Shown here: positions 8,600-16,034 of the stretch, piece by piece
How the letters are laid out: the number at the start of each line of letters is the position of its first letter
Position numbering within the stretch: position 1 is the stretch's first letter
Source: CADEDH01 sp965216205
GTDB taxonomy: Bacteria; Actinomycetota; Acidimicrobiia; Acidimicrobiales; SZUA-35
Length of the DNA stretch: 64,000 bases
Reading direction: 5' to 3'
Assembly: GCA_965216205.1 (NCBI GenBank)
Contig: OZ244139.1
Span: 3,410,001 to 3,474,000, forward strand
Notes under the pieces: generated by a model
Database searches by the model: none
Seen by the model: the letters and a program-made list of their open reading frames with translations, nothing else
What the model was told of the DNA's origin: nothing
Program-made: the position numbers and the translations under genes

Positions 8600-9430
8600 T
8601 TAGCGGTCGGGGAAGGCGGCGGCCGACATCGCGTCGACGGGGGCCGGCTCGCCGGTCCACCGCTCGAAGGCGAGCGCCGCCTGGTGGACGAGCATGCCGA
8701 CGCCGTCGACCGCCCGGGCGCCGCGTGCAGCGGCCGCCGCCAGCAACGGGGTGATGCGGGGCTGGTACACGATGTCGACGACGGTGTGGCCGTCGTGCAG
8801 GAGCTCGGGATCGAGGGGTATGCCGTCGGGCGCCGGACCGCCGGCCATGCCGACGGGGCTGGCGTTGATGATGAGGTCCGCGTCCGCCACCTCGGCGAGC
8901 GTTGCCGGTCGAGCGGTCGGGGTCAGCTCGGCGGCATCGGCGGCGCGCGCTGGGCTGCGGCTCGCGACCGCGATGTCGGCTGCGCCGTGACGCCCGAGCG
9001 CCTCGATGATGGCCGATGCGGCGCCGCCGGTGCCGATGACCAGGGCACGGGCACCGTCGACCGCGACGCCCTCGTCGAATTGCAGCGAGCGGATCAGTCC
9101 GTCGCCGTCGGTGCTGTCGCCGACGAGCTGGTCCCCGTCCCAGAAGACGCAGTTGCAGAATCCGAGCTTCGTCACCGCGGTCGTCCTGCGGTCGACCGCC
9201 CCGGCGACGTCGCCCTTGTGGGGCATCGTGACCGACAGGCCGCCGATCCCCAGCGTGGCCATCGCCCGCACCGCGTCGGCGCCGGAGCCGGCGGTCACCC
9301 GGAGCGCGACGTAGACCCAGTCGAGGCCGAGGGACTCGAAGGCGGCGTTGTGGATCGACGGTGACAGCGAGTGACCGACCGGGTCGCCGATGACCGCAGC
9401 GAGGCGGGTCGATCCGGTGGGTGCGATCAG
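8600..9430 (-). CDS. aroE: Shikimate 5-dehydrogenase, apparent CTG start
   Basis: A 276-residue NADP-dependent enzyme reducing 3-dehydroshikimate to shikimate. Substrate-site motifs are visible: 'SLSPSIHN', 'SVTMPHKG' (catalytic Lys), Asn in 'FCNCVF', 'STDGDG' (catalytic Asp; the usual Asn of NTDG is Ser) and Gln in 'GMLVHQAALAF'. The Rossmann motif is 'GTGGAASA'. No ATG, GTG or TTG lies near the conserved N-terminus 'RLAAVIGDPVGHS'. The only well-placed codon is CTG at 9430-9428, which overlaps the mltG stop as CTGA, with AGGAG 11 bases upstream. The start is therefore inferred. Confidence 0.9.
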   Translation of the reverse strand: MIAPTGSTRLAAVIGDPVGHSLSPSIHNAAFESLGLDWVYVALRVTAGSGADAVRAMATLGIGGLSVTMPHKGDVAGAVDRRTTAVTKLGFCNCVFWDGDQLVGDSTDGDGLIRSLQFDEGVAVDGARALVIGTGGAASAIIEALGRHGAADIAVASRSPARAADAAELTPTARPATLAEVADADLIINASPVGMAGGPAPDGIPLDPELLHDGHTVVDIVYQPRITPLLAAAAARGARAVDGVGMLVHQAALAFERWTGEPAPVDAMSAAAFPDR

Positions 9431-10557
9431 AACAGTCCCTGCTCCTGGGAGAGGGCCTTCTGCTCGAGGAACTCGTCGTAGCTCTCGGTGAAGAGGTGGT
9501 TGCCCTCCGCGTCCTTCAGGACGTACCAGACCCAGTCCTCCGCCCCCGGTTCCTCCGACGGGTTGATCGCGGCCTCCAGGGACGCCCGGCCAGGGGCGCT
9601 GATCGGCGTCGGTGGCAGGTTCGGGTTGTTGCGGCAGGCGAAACCGGGGTTCGGGGTGGTGGTGAGATCCTGCTCGTTGAGGTTGATCCGCCGCTCGCCG
9701 TAGCCGTAGATGCACGTCGCGTCGATGTCGATCGACATCTGCTCCCGGAGCCGGTTGTAGATCACGCGGGCGATGCGCGGCCGGTCGGCGTCGGTCTTGG
9801 CCTCCGCCTCGATCATCGAGGCGACGATGATCACCTCGTAGGCAGAGCGGCCGAGCTGCGTCTCGGCCGCGCCGTAGCCGAGCTCACCGGTCACCCGGGC
9901 GAACTCGTTGCTCATGTTGGCGAGAACCTGGGCCGGTTCGGCCCGGTCATCTATCTCGTAGAACGCAGGGAAGAGCAGGCCTTCCCAGCTCGTCACCCCC
10001 GGTGGGCGATAGCGGGGCTCGATCTGGCCCGATGCGAGCACGGCCTCGAGCTCGGCGGTCGTCGTGCCGGGGATCTGGTCGGCGATGAGGGGCAGCATCT
10101 CCGACACCCACAGCCCCTCGCGAACGCCGTACCGGTTGTAGGTGGGCGGAACGGGACCCTCGTTGAGGACGGCGATCGCCTCCTCGGCGGAGGAGTTCTC
10201 CTGCAGCGTGTACTCCCCCGCCTGGAAGTTGCCCTCGCCCTCGAACTCGGCGTAGTAGCGGAAGAACGTGCTGTTCGGGATGATCTCGTTCTCTTCGAGG
10301 ATCTGGGCGATGTCGCCGGTGGTGGCGCCGGCCGGGATCACGAGCGTCACGTTCGCCCCTGGATCGCCCGGCGGATCGAGCTGGGTGCGGAACCAGTCGC
10401 GGACCCCGTTGTAGAGGAACCAGCCGATCGCGGCGAGGACCACGAGGGCGATGATGCCGCGAGCGACGCGGAAGCCCGCTGGTCGGACGGCCACGAAGTC
10501 GTCCTCATCGTCCCAGTGGAGCTGCTGGACGTCGTCGTCTTCGTGATACTCGACCAT
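9427..10557 (-). CDS. mltG: Endolytic murein transglycosylase MltG
   Basis: A 376-residue YceG-family protein that cuts nascent peptidoglycan strands at the membrane and sets glycan length. An acidic cytoplasmic N-terminus (about 1-35) and one membrane helix ('GIIALVVLAAIGWFLY', about 40-60) are followed by a LysM-like subdomain and the catalytic domain. The catalytic Glu is the first Glu of 'ASMIEAEAK', and 'RARVIYNRL'-like and 'DATCIYGYG' blocks follow. The ATG at 10557 is preferred; a GTG two codons upstream (10563) is equally possible. It lies between ruvX and aroE, the conserved alaS-ruvX-mltG-aroE order. Confidence 0.94.
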   Translation of the reverse strand: MVEYHEDDDVQQLHWDDEDDFVAVRPAGFRVARGIIALVVLAAIGWFLYNGVRDWFRTQLDPPGDPGANVTLVIPAGATTGDIAQILEENEIIPNSTFFRYYAEFEGEGNFQAGEYTLQENSSAEEAIAVLNEGPVPPTYNRYGVREGLWVSEMLPLIADQIPGTTTAELEAVLASGQIEPRYRPPGVTSWEGLLFPAFYEIDDRAEPAQVLANMSNEFARVTGELGYGAAETQLGRSAYEVIIVASMIEAEAKTDADRPRIARVIYNRLREQMSIDIDATCIYGYGERRINLNEQDLTTTPNPGFACRNNPNLPPTPISAPGRASLEAAINPSEEPGAEDWVWYVLKDAEGNHLFTESYDEFLEQKALSQEQGLF

Positions 10558-10592
10558 GCTCACGCCGAACAGCGTAGTTGGCCACGAGGCGA

Positions 10593-11045
10593 TTAGTCGG
10601 CAGGTCGCTGACCGTCCAGCCACGACTGGAGGATGATCGCCGCCGCGACCTGATCGACGACCGATCTCCCGCGGCGGGCATCGACCCCGTGGGCCTGGAG
10701 CGACGACGTGGCGGTGACGGTCGAGAGGCGCTCGTCGTGGGTGACCACGGCGACCGCCACCCGCTTGCGGAGTGCCTTGACCTCCTGGAGGACAGCCCTG
10801 GCGGCAGGGCCGACCGTACCATCGAGTGACAACGGCAGGCCGACGACCACGACCGTGACGTCATTGTCCACGGTCAGCTCGGCCACCCGCCCGTGCTCGA
10901 TCGTCCGGTCGGCGACCCGGTCGATCGTCTCGAGCGGCGTGGCGACCGTCCGGTCGGCGTTGCAGATGGCGACGCCGATCCGCTTCGTGCCCAGATCGAG
11001 CGCCAGGGCGCGACCCGCGCCGGGATCGACGGCGGCGGTGCTCAG
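10593..11045 (-). CDS. ruvX: RuvX/YqgF pre-16S rRNA nuclease, apparent CTG start
   Basis: A 150-residue RNase H-fold protein of the YqgF family, implicated in maturing the 5' end of 16S rRNA and formerly called a putative Holliday junction resolvase. Family motifs are complete: 'ALDLGTKRIGVA' (first Asp), 'VVVGLPLSLDG', 'DERLSTVTA' (Glu) and 'VDQVAAAIILQSWL' (last Asp). A GTG at 10886 would start the protein after the first catalytic motif and is rejected. Upstream the frame is open back to CTG at 11045-11043, which overlaps the alaS stop as CTGA and yields the family's normal length. No ATG, GTG or TTG occurs in that stretch. Confidence 0.9.
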   Translation of the reverse strand: MSTAAVDPGAGRALALDLGTKRIGVAICNADRTVATPLETIDRVADRTIEHGRVAELTVDNDVTVVVVGLPLSLDGTVGPAARAVLQEVKALRKRVAVAVVTHDERLSTVTATSSLQAHGVDARRGRSVVDQVAAAIILQSWLDGQRPAD

Positions 11046-13642
11046 TTCGGCACCCCGGCCGCCTCGGCCGACCGGCGGAGCGCGTCGTCGATGCCGCTGG
11101 CGTCGCCGCCGCCGGCCATGGCCAGCTCGGCCCCCTTGCCGCCGCCACCCTTGATCGACTTGGCCGCCTCGGCGATGAGGGCACCCGCCTCGAGGCCGGA
11201 GGCGGTGTCGACGGCAGCCACGAGCGCGGCGCCACCGCCGTCGGGGGCGCCGCCGAGCACGACCGCCCGAACCCCGTCGGTACCGCGGACAGCGACCGCG
11301 AGATCCTTCATGTCGTCCCGGGCGAGGCCGTCGACGCGGGCGATGACCACACCGTCGACCGCTGATCGGGCCAGCGTCGCGGCCTGACCGGTGGCGAGCT
11401 GGGAGCGCAGGGACCGGATCTCGTTCCTGAGGTCCTTGATCTCGGCCACCCGCTTGGAGACCCCGTCGACCACGTCGCCCCGTGGCACGTTGAGGAGGGC
11501 GGCGGCCTCGTCGATCACGGCGTCGGACCGGCGCAGGAGCTGCACGGCCCCGTCGCCGGTGACGGCCTCGATCCGACGGAGGTTCGAGCCGATCGATCCC
11601 TCGGACACGATCTTGACCAGGCCGATGTCGCCCAGCGCCCGCACGTGGGTCCCGCCGCAGAACTCGAGCGACGGGCCAGCCCGCAGGACCCGCACCAGCT
11701 CGCCGTACTTGTCGCCGAAGAAGGCGATCGCCCCCATCTGCTCGGCCTCGGCCTTGGTGACCTCGACGTGCTCGGCGGTCGGGTTGTGGAGGATCTCGGC
11801 GTTGGCGAGGTTCTCGATCGCCTGTACCTCGTCGGCCGTCAGGGGGTCGAAGTGGCTGAAGTCGAACCGGAGGCGGTCCGGCCCGACCATCGAGCCCTGC
11901 TGCTTGACGTGGTCGCCGAGGACCTGCCGGAGGGCCCAGTGGAGGATGTGGGTGCCCGTGTGGTTGCGACGGATCGCGTCGCGCCGCTCGACGTCGATCG
12001 AGGCGATGGCCGACTGACCGGCCTCGACGTCGCCCTCGACCAGCCGACCGACGTGGCGGTGGACGCCGGGGACGGCGTAGACCGTGTCGACCACCTCGAC
12101 GGTCCCGGTGGGGGTGACGATCGTGCCGGTGTCGCCGATCTGGCCGCCAGCTTCCGCGTAGAACGGGCTCCGGTCGAGGAAGACCGAGACTCGGCGCCCG
12201 CCACCACCCTCGTCGCCGGTTGTCTCGGTGACCAGCAGGACCTCGGCGGGGACGTCCACCACCTCGTCGCGTCCGACGAACTCGGTGACGCCGGAACGCT
12301 CCATGAGCGCCTGGACCTGGTCGATGTCGTCGGCCTGGGCGCTGTTGGCCCGCGCCTCCTTGGCTCGGGCTCGTTGGGCGGCCATCTCGGTGTCGAAGCC
12401 GGCCTGATCCACGGTGAACCCGCGCTCGGCCACCACCTCGGCGGTCACCTCGACCGGGAAGCCGTAGGTGTCGTGGAGGAGGAACGCCACGGAGCCGGGC
12501 AGCTCACCGCCGGCGGGGACCTCGGCGAGGTGCTCGTCGAGGATGGCGCTACCGGTGGCGAGCGTGCGGCGGAACTGGGTCTCCTCCCGCTCGACCACGC
12601 TGCGGATCAGCTCGTGGTTCTCCTGGAGCTCCGGATAGTCGGCGACCATGATCTCGACGACCGCGTCGACCAGGCTCGGGGTGACGAGCTGCTCCACACC
12701 GAGGAGGTAGGCGAAGCGGATGGCCCGGCGCATGATGCGGCGGAGCACGTAGCCGCGGTCCTCGTTGGATGGGAACACGCCGTCGCTGATGAGGAACGTC
12801 ATCGTCCTGGCGTGCTCCGCCAGGACCCGGAGGGCGAGGTCGGAGCCCTCGTCGTTGCCGAGCTGGTAACCGGTGATCGACTCGGCCGCCTCGATGAGCC
12901 TGGCCATCTCGTCGATGTCGAAGATCGAGTCCTTGTCCTGGAGGACCGTGAGGACGCGCTCGAGCCCGGAGCCGGTGTCGATCGACGGCTTGGGCAGCGG
13001 CTTGCTCTCGCCGGATTCGTCGGTCTCGAACTGCATGAAGACGAGGTTCCAGATCTCCAGGTAGCGCTCGTCGCTCCCGTGGAGGGGCCCGCCCTCGTCG
13101 CCGTAGTCGGGCCCCTTGTCCCAGAAGATCTCCGAGCAGGGGCCGTTGGGCCCGGTGTCGGCCATCCGCCACCAGTTGTCCTCGTCGAGCCGTTGGATCC
13201 GTTCGGCCGGGATCCCGACGGCGTCCCGCCAGATCTCGGCCGCTTCGTCGTCGGTCAGGTGGACCGTGACCCACAGCCGGTCGGGGTCGAGCTTGAGGAC
13301 CTCGGTGACGAACTCCCAGGCCATCGGAATGGCCTCGGCCTTGAAGTAGTCGCCGAAGCTGAAGTTGCCCATCATCTCGAAGAACGTGAGGTGGCGCTTC
13401 GTGCGACCGACCTCGTCGAGGTCGTTGTGCTTGCCCCCGGCTCGGACGCACTTCTGCACGGTGACCGCGCGGGGCGACTGTGGCTTCTCGTCGCCGAGGA
13501 AGTATGGCTTGAACGGCACCATGCCCGAGTTGACGAACAGCAGCGAGTCGTCGTGCGGGATCAGCGACGCCGACGGGATCTCCTGATGGGCCCGTTCGGT
13601 GAAGAACTCGGTGAAGGCACGGCGCAGCTCATTGGCTTTCAT
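11042..13642 (-). CDS. alaS: Alanine--tRNA ligase
   Basis: An 866-residue class II synthetase charging tRNA-Ala. The catalytic core (1 to about 460) begins 'MKANELRRAFTEFF' and has motif 1 'FVNSGMVPFKPYFLG' and 'HLTFFEMMGNFSFGDYFK'. The editing domain keeps the HxxxH of 'HTGTHILHW' and the Cys/His of 'CGGTH', so clearance of mischarged Ser/Gly tRNA should work. The C-terminal Gly-rich segment ('GGGGKGAELAMAGG') belongs to the C-Ala domain. ATG at 13642 with a TAGGCT box 10 bases upstream. The stop overlaps the ruvX start. Confidence 0.98.
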   Translation of the reverse strand: MKANELRRAFTEFFTERAHQEIPSASLIPHDDSLLFVNSGMVPFKPYFLGDEKPQSPRAVTVQKCVRAGGKHNDLDEVGRTKRHLTFFEMMGNFSFGDYFKAEAIPMAWEFVTEVLKLDPDRLWVTVHLTDDEAAEIWRDAVGIPAERIQRLDEDNWWRMADTGPNGPCSEIFWDKGPDYGDEGGPLHGSDERYLEIWNLVFMQFETDESGESKPLPKPSIDTGSGLERVLTVLQDKDSIFDIDEMARLIEAAESITGYQLGNDEGSDLALRVLAEHARTMTFLISDGVFPSNEDRGYVLRRIMRRAIRFAYLLGVEQLVTPSLVDAVVEIMVADYPELQENHELIRSVVEREETQFRRTLATGSAILDEHLAEVPAGGELPGSVAFLLHDTYGFPVEVTAEVVAERGFTVDQAGFDTEMAAQRARAKEARANSAQADDIDQVQALMERSGVTEFVGRDEVVDVPAEVLLVTETTGDEGGGGRRVSVFLDRSPFYAEAGGQIGDTGTIVTPTGTVEVVDTVYAVPGVHRHVGRLVEGDVEAGQSAIASIDVERRDAIRRNHTGTHILHWALRQVLGDHVKQQGSMVGPDRLRFDFSHFDPLTADEVQAIENLANAEILHNPTAEHVEVTKAEAEQMGAIAFFGDKYGELVRVLRAGPSLEFCGGTHVRALGDIGLVKIVSEGSIGSNLRRIEAVTGDGAVQLLRRSDAVIDEAAALLNVPRGDVVDGVSKRVAEIKDLRNEIRSLRSQLATGQAATLARSAVDGVVIARVDGLARDDMKDLAVAVRGTDGVRAVVLGGAPDGGGAALVAAVDTASGLEAGALIAEAAKSIKGGGGKGAELAMAGGGDASGIDDALRRSAEAAGVPN

Positions 13643-13652
13643 ACAGCTCTCC

Positions 13653-13658
13653 AGCCTA
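13653..13658 (-). promoter_or_regulatory. -10-like TAnnnT box before alaS
   Basis: TAGGCT on the minus strand, 10 bases upstream of the alaS ATG. This would give a very short leader of about 3-4 bases. It could start the alaS-ruvX-mltG-aroE unit. Confidence 0.45.
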
Positions 13659-13696
13659 CGGCCGCCAGTGGTGCGGCGCGTCGGGTTTCGGCGCGC

Positions 13697-14317
13697 TCAG
13701 GCCTCCCACGGCTTGCGGGGCGGGCGGTAGCTGCGTCGCATGCGGTCGACGACCGGATGGGTGCGCCGCTGGGTTCGACGGCGGCCCTCCGCCACGGGAT
13801 CGGGGACCGCGGTGTGCGGTTCACGCCGGCCCGCCGGTTCGGCGCGCCCGTCGAGGAGTGCATCGGTCGCGGCATCGGGCCCGACGGTGTGATCGAGGTA
13901 GTCGGCCTGCAGCCGTCGCCGGCTGCTGTCGACCTCGTGGCGGAGCTCGTGGCGGGCCCGATCGATCGGGCGCCGCCCGCGGGTGACGATCGCCCGGGCC
14001 ACACCCATCCGCTCGCTCGTGCGGGCCGATGCCTCGCCGGCCAGACGACCGGCTCGCCGGGTGGTCGCTACCGCCCCTCTCGCAGCCCGTCCGGCGACGA
14101 CGGCCGAGCCACCGAGCTGGACGGCCTCGGCCGGCAGCGCCGGGATGCGGTCTGCGACGGGTGCCGGGAGGCGCTGGCGGGCGCTGGCCTCGAGGTCCCG
14201 CCCCGCCCGCTCCACGGTGGTCCGCCCGTAGCGGCGGATCACGTACCGGCCGATCGCCGATGCGATCAACCAGCGCAGGCCGAGCCGGTTGGCCAGGCGG
14301 AGCACGAAGCGGATCAT
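13697..14317 (-). CDS. Hypothetical basic protein between DUF948 gene and alaS
   Basis: A 206-residue Arg/Ala-rich protein of unknown function. The ATG at 14317 overlaps the preceding DUF948 stop (ATGA). The N-terminal ~30 residues ('MIRFVLRLANRLGLRWLIAS') form a single amphipathic or membrane helix, and the rest is charged and low in complexity, with long Arg-rich helices. Its position between a DUF948 gene and alaS is that of DUF6167-type proteins in Streptomyces, and the two may be functional analogues. That is inferred from context, because sequence similarity cannot be tested here. It probably works with the DUF948 protein at the membrane. Confidence 0.7.
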   Translation of the reverse strand: MIRFVLRLANRLGLRWLIASAIGRYVIRRYGRTTVERAGRDLEASARQRLPAPVADRIPALPAEAVQLGGSAVVAGRAARGAVATTRRAGRLAGEASARTSERMGVARAIVTRGRRPIDRARHELRHEVDSSRRRLQADYLDHTVGPDAATDALLDGRAEPAGRREPHTAVPDPVAEGRRRTQRRTHPVVDRMRRSYRPPRKPWEA

Positions 14318-14694
14318 GCCGACAACGACCGGCGCCGGCGGCGACCGAACAACCAGGTACGGGCCACCTTGCTGGTGCCGGAGGCCACTGCCAGGGTCCT
14401 GATCATCGGGTCCTGGACCGCCTCGTGGGTCAGCCGGGAGGTCTCGCTGATGGCGGTCGTGGCCCGGTCGGCGCGATCGAGCACGAGGTCGACCTTGTCG
14501 AGCTCGGCGTCGGCGTCGGCGATCAGCTGCCGGAGCTCGGTGAACGCAGCCACCCCCTCGGTCCGGAGCAGTTGTGCGGTGGCCTCGAGTCGGGCGAGCG
14601 AGTTGCTGAGGTTGTTGACGGCGACGATCAGCACCACGGAGACCACCACGACAGCGATCGCGACGATCACGGCTGCGAACTCGGCGATGGTCAT
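14314..14694 (-). CDS. DUF948-like membrane-anchored protein
   Basis: A 126-residue protein with one N-terminal membrane helix ('AAVIVAIAVVVVSVVLIVAV', about residues 7-26), then a long amphipathic helix/coiled coil and a basic C-terminal tail (FGRRRRRS). This is the layout of actinobacterial DUF948 proteins encoded between rpsD or rarA and alaS. Function is unknown; it is presumed to be a cytoplasmic coiled coil tethered to the membrane. Start and stop both overlap neighbours as ATGA quadruplets (rarA before, the hypothetical gene after), so the three are translationally coupled. Confidence 0.85.
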   Translation of the reverse strand: MTIAEFAAVIVAIAVVVVSVVLIVAVNNLSNSLARLEATAQLLRTEGVAAFTELRQLIADADAELDKVDLVLDRADRATTAISETSRLTHEAVQDPMIRTLAVASGTSKVARTWLFGRRRRRSLSA

Positions 14695-16025
14695 GGCTGC
14701 TTCTCCCCTTCGGTTGCCGCCCGGCGCTCCTCGGTGACCCGGGCGGCGATCGCCGCCTCGTGACCACGGTCGGTGGGCCGGTAGTAGCTCGTGTCGGTCA
14801 TGCCCTCCGGGAGGTACTCCTGGTCTATCCAGCCACCGGGGTGATCGTGCGGGTACCGGTAGCCCTTCCCGTGACCGAGCGACGCCGCACCCTGGTAGCT
14901 GGCGTCGCGCAAGTGTACCGGCACCTCGCCGGCCGGTCGGTCCTGGACGTCGGCCATGGCGGCGTTGAGGGCGGCGTAGGCGCTGTTCGACTTGGGTGCC
15001 GTGGCGAGGTGCACGGTGGCATGGACCAGGTTGATCCTCGCCTCGGGGAGTCCGACGAAGTCGACGGCCCTGGCGGCGGCGTCGGCCACCACGAGCGACA
15101 TCGGGTCGGCCATCCCGATGTCCTCCGAGGCGGCGATGACCAGTCGGCGGGCGATGAAGCGGGGATCCTCGCCGGCGCTCAACATGCGGGCGAGCCAGTA
15201 GACCGCGGCGTCGGGGTGTGAGCCGCGGATGCTCTTGATGAACGCGCTGATCACGTCATAGTGCTCGTCGCGCCCGTAGCGCAGTGCCTTGAGGTCGGTG
15301 GCAGCCTCGGCGTCGGCCAGGGTCACGGTCGCGGTCACGTCGTCTCCACCTTCGTCGCCCGCGGCGGCGAGCGCCACCGCCACCTCGAGGGTGGTCAGGG
15401 CCTGTCGTCCATCGCCGGCCGCCCGGCCGGCGAGGTAGTCGAGCGCCTCGTCGGAGGCGGTTGCCCCCTCGTAGTCGAGGCCCCGGCGGAGGAGTTCGAT
15501 CAGGTCGTCGGGTTCGAGTGACTGGAGCCGGAAGAGGGTGGAGCGACTGCGAAGCGGTGCGTTCACCTCGAAGAACGGGTTCTCGGTGGTGGCCCCGATC
15601 AGGATCAGCACCCCGGACTCGACGGCCGGCAGCAGGGCGTCCTGCTGGGCCTTGTTGAACCGGTGGACCTCGTCGAGGAAGAGGATCGTGCCCTGGCCGT
15701 GGGCACCGAGCCGTTCCTCGGCAGCGGCGATGACCTCCCGGACGTCCTTCACCGAGGCGTTGACCGCCGAGAGCTGCACGAGCACCTTCGACGAGGCCTC
15801 CGCCACCAGACGGGCGAGCGTGGTCTTGCCGGTGCCGGCCGGACCCCACAGGATCACCGACGACAGCCGGTCGGCGTCGACGAGGCGGCGGAGCGGCCCG
15901 TCGGGCCCGATCAGGTGCTGCTGGCCGACGACGTCATCGAGGGACCGGGGCCGGAGCCGGGCGGCGAGGGGTGAACGCGTCGCCAACCGTCGTTTCGCCG
16001 CCGACGCGAACAGGTCGTCGTCCAT
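14691..16025 (-). CDS. rarA: Replication-associated recombination protein A (RarA/MgsA)
   Basis: A 444-residue AAA+ ATPase acting at stalled replication forks with SSB. It has 'LAARLRPRSLDDVVGQQHL' near the N-terminus, Walker A GPAGTGKTT, Walker B 'ILFLDEVHRF', sensor 1 'GATTENP' and an arginine finger in 'LRSRSTLF'. The C-terminal MgsA domain ('DEHYDVISAFIKSIRGSHPDAAVYWLA') is followed by 'YPHDHPGGWIDQEYLP', diagnostic for RarA as opposed to clamp-loader subunits. ATG at 16025 with GAGGAG 5 bases upstream; aspS ends 9 bases before. Confidence 0.96.
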   Translation of the reverse strand: MDDDLFASAAKRRLATRSPLAARLRPRSLDDVVGQQHLIGPDGPLRRLVDADRLSSVILWGPAGTGKTTLARLVAEASSKVLVQLSAVNASVKDVREVIAAAEERLGAHGQGTILFLDEVHRFNKAQQDALLPAVESGVLILIGATTENPFFEVNAPLRSRSTLFRLQSLEPDDLIELLRRGLDYEGATASDEALDYLAGRAAGDGRQALTTLEVAVALAAAGDEGGDDVTATVTLADAEAATDLKALRYGRDEHYDVISAFIKSIRGSHPDAAVYWLARMLSAGEDPRFIARRLVIAASEDIGMADPMSLVVADAAARAVDFVGLPEARINLVHATVHLATAPKSNSAYAALNAAMADVQDRPAGEVPVHLRDASYQGAASLGHGKGYRYPHDHPGGWIDQEYLPEGMTDTSYYRPTDRGHEAAIAARVTEERRAATEGEKQP

Positions 16026-16034
16026 TGCCGCTCC

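Noticed and set aside
11645..14737. Plus-strand open frame of 1030 codons opposite alaS
   Set aside because: Composition (Val/Asp/Gly/Leu-rich, no motifs) is that of an antisense shadow; alaS and its coupled neighbours on the minus strand explain the region fully. High G+C makes long antisense frames common.
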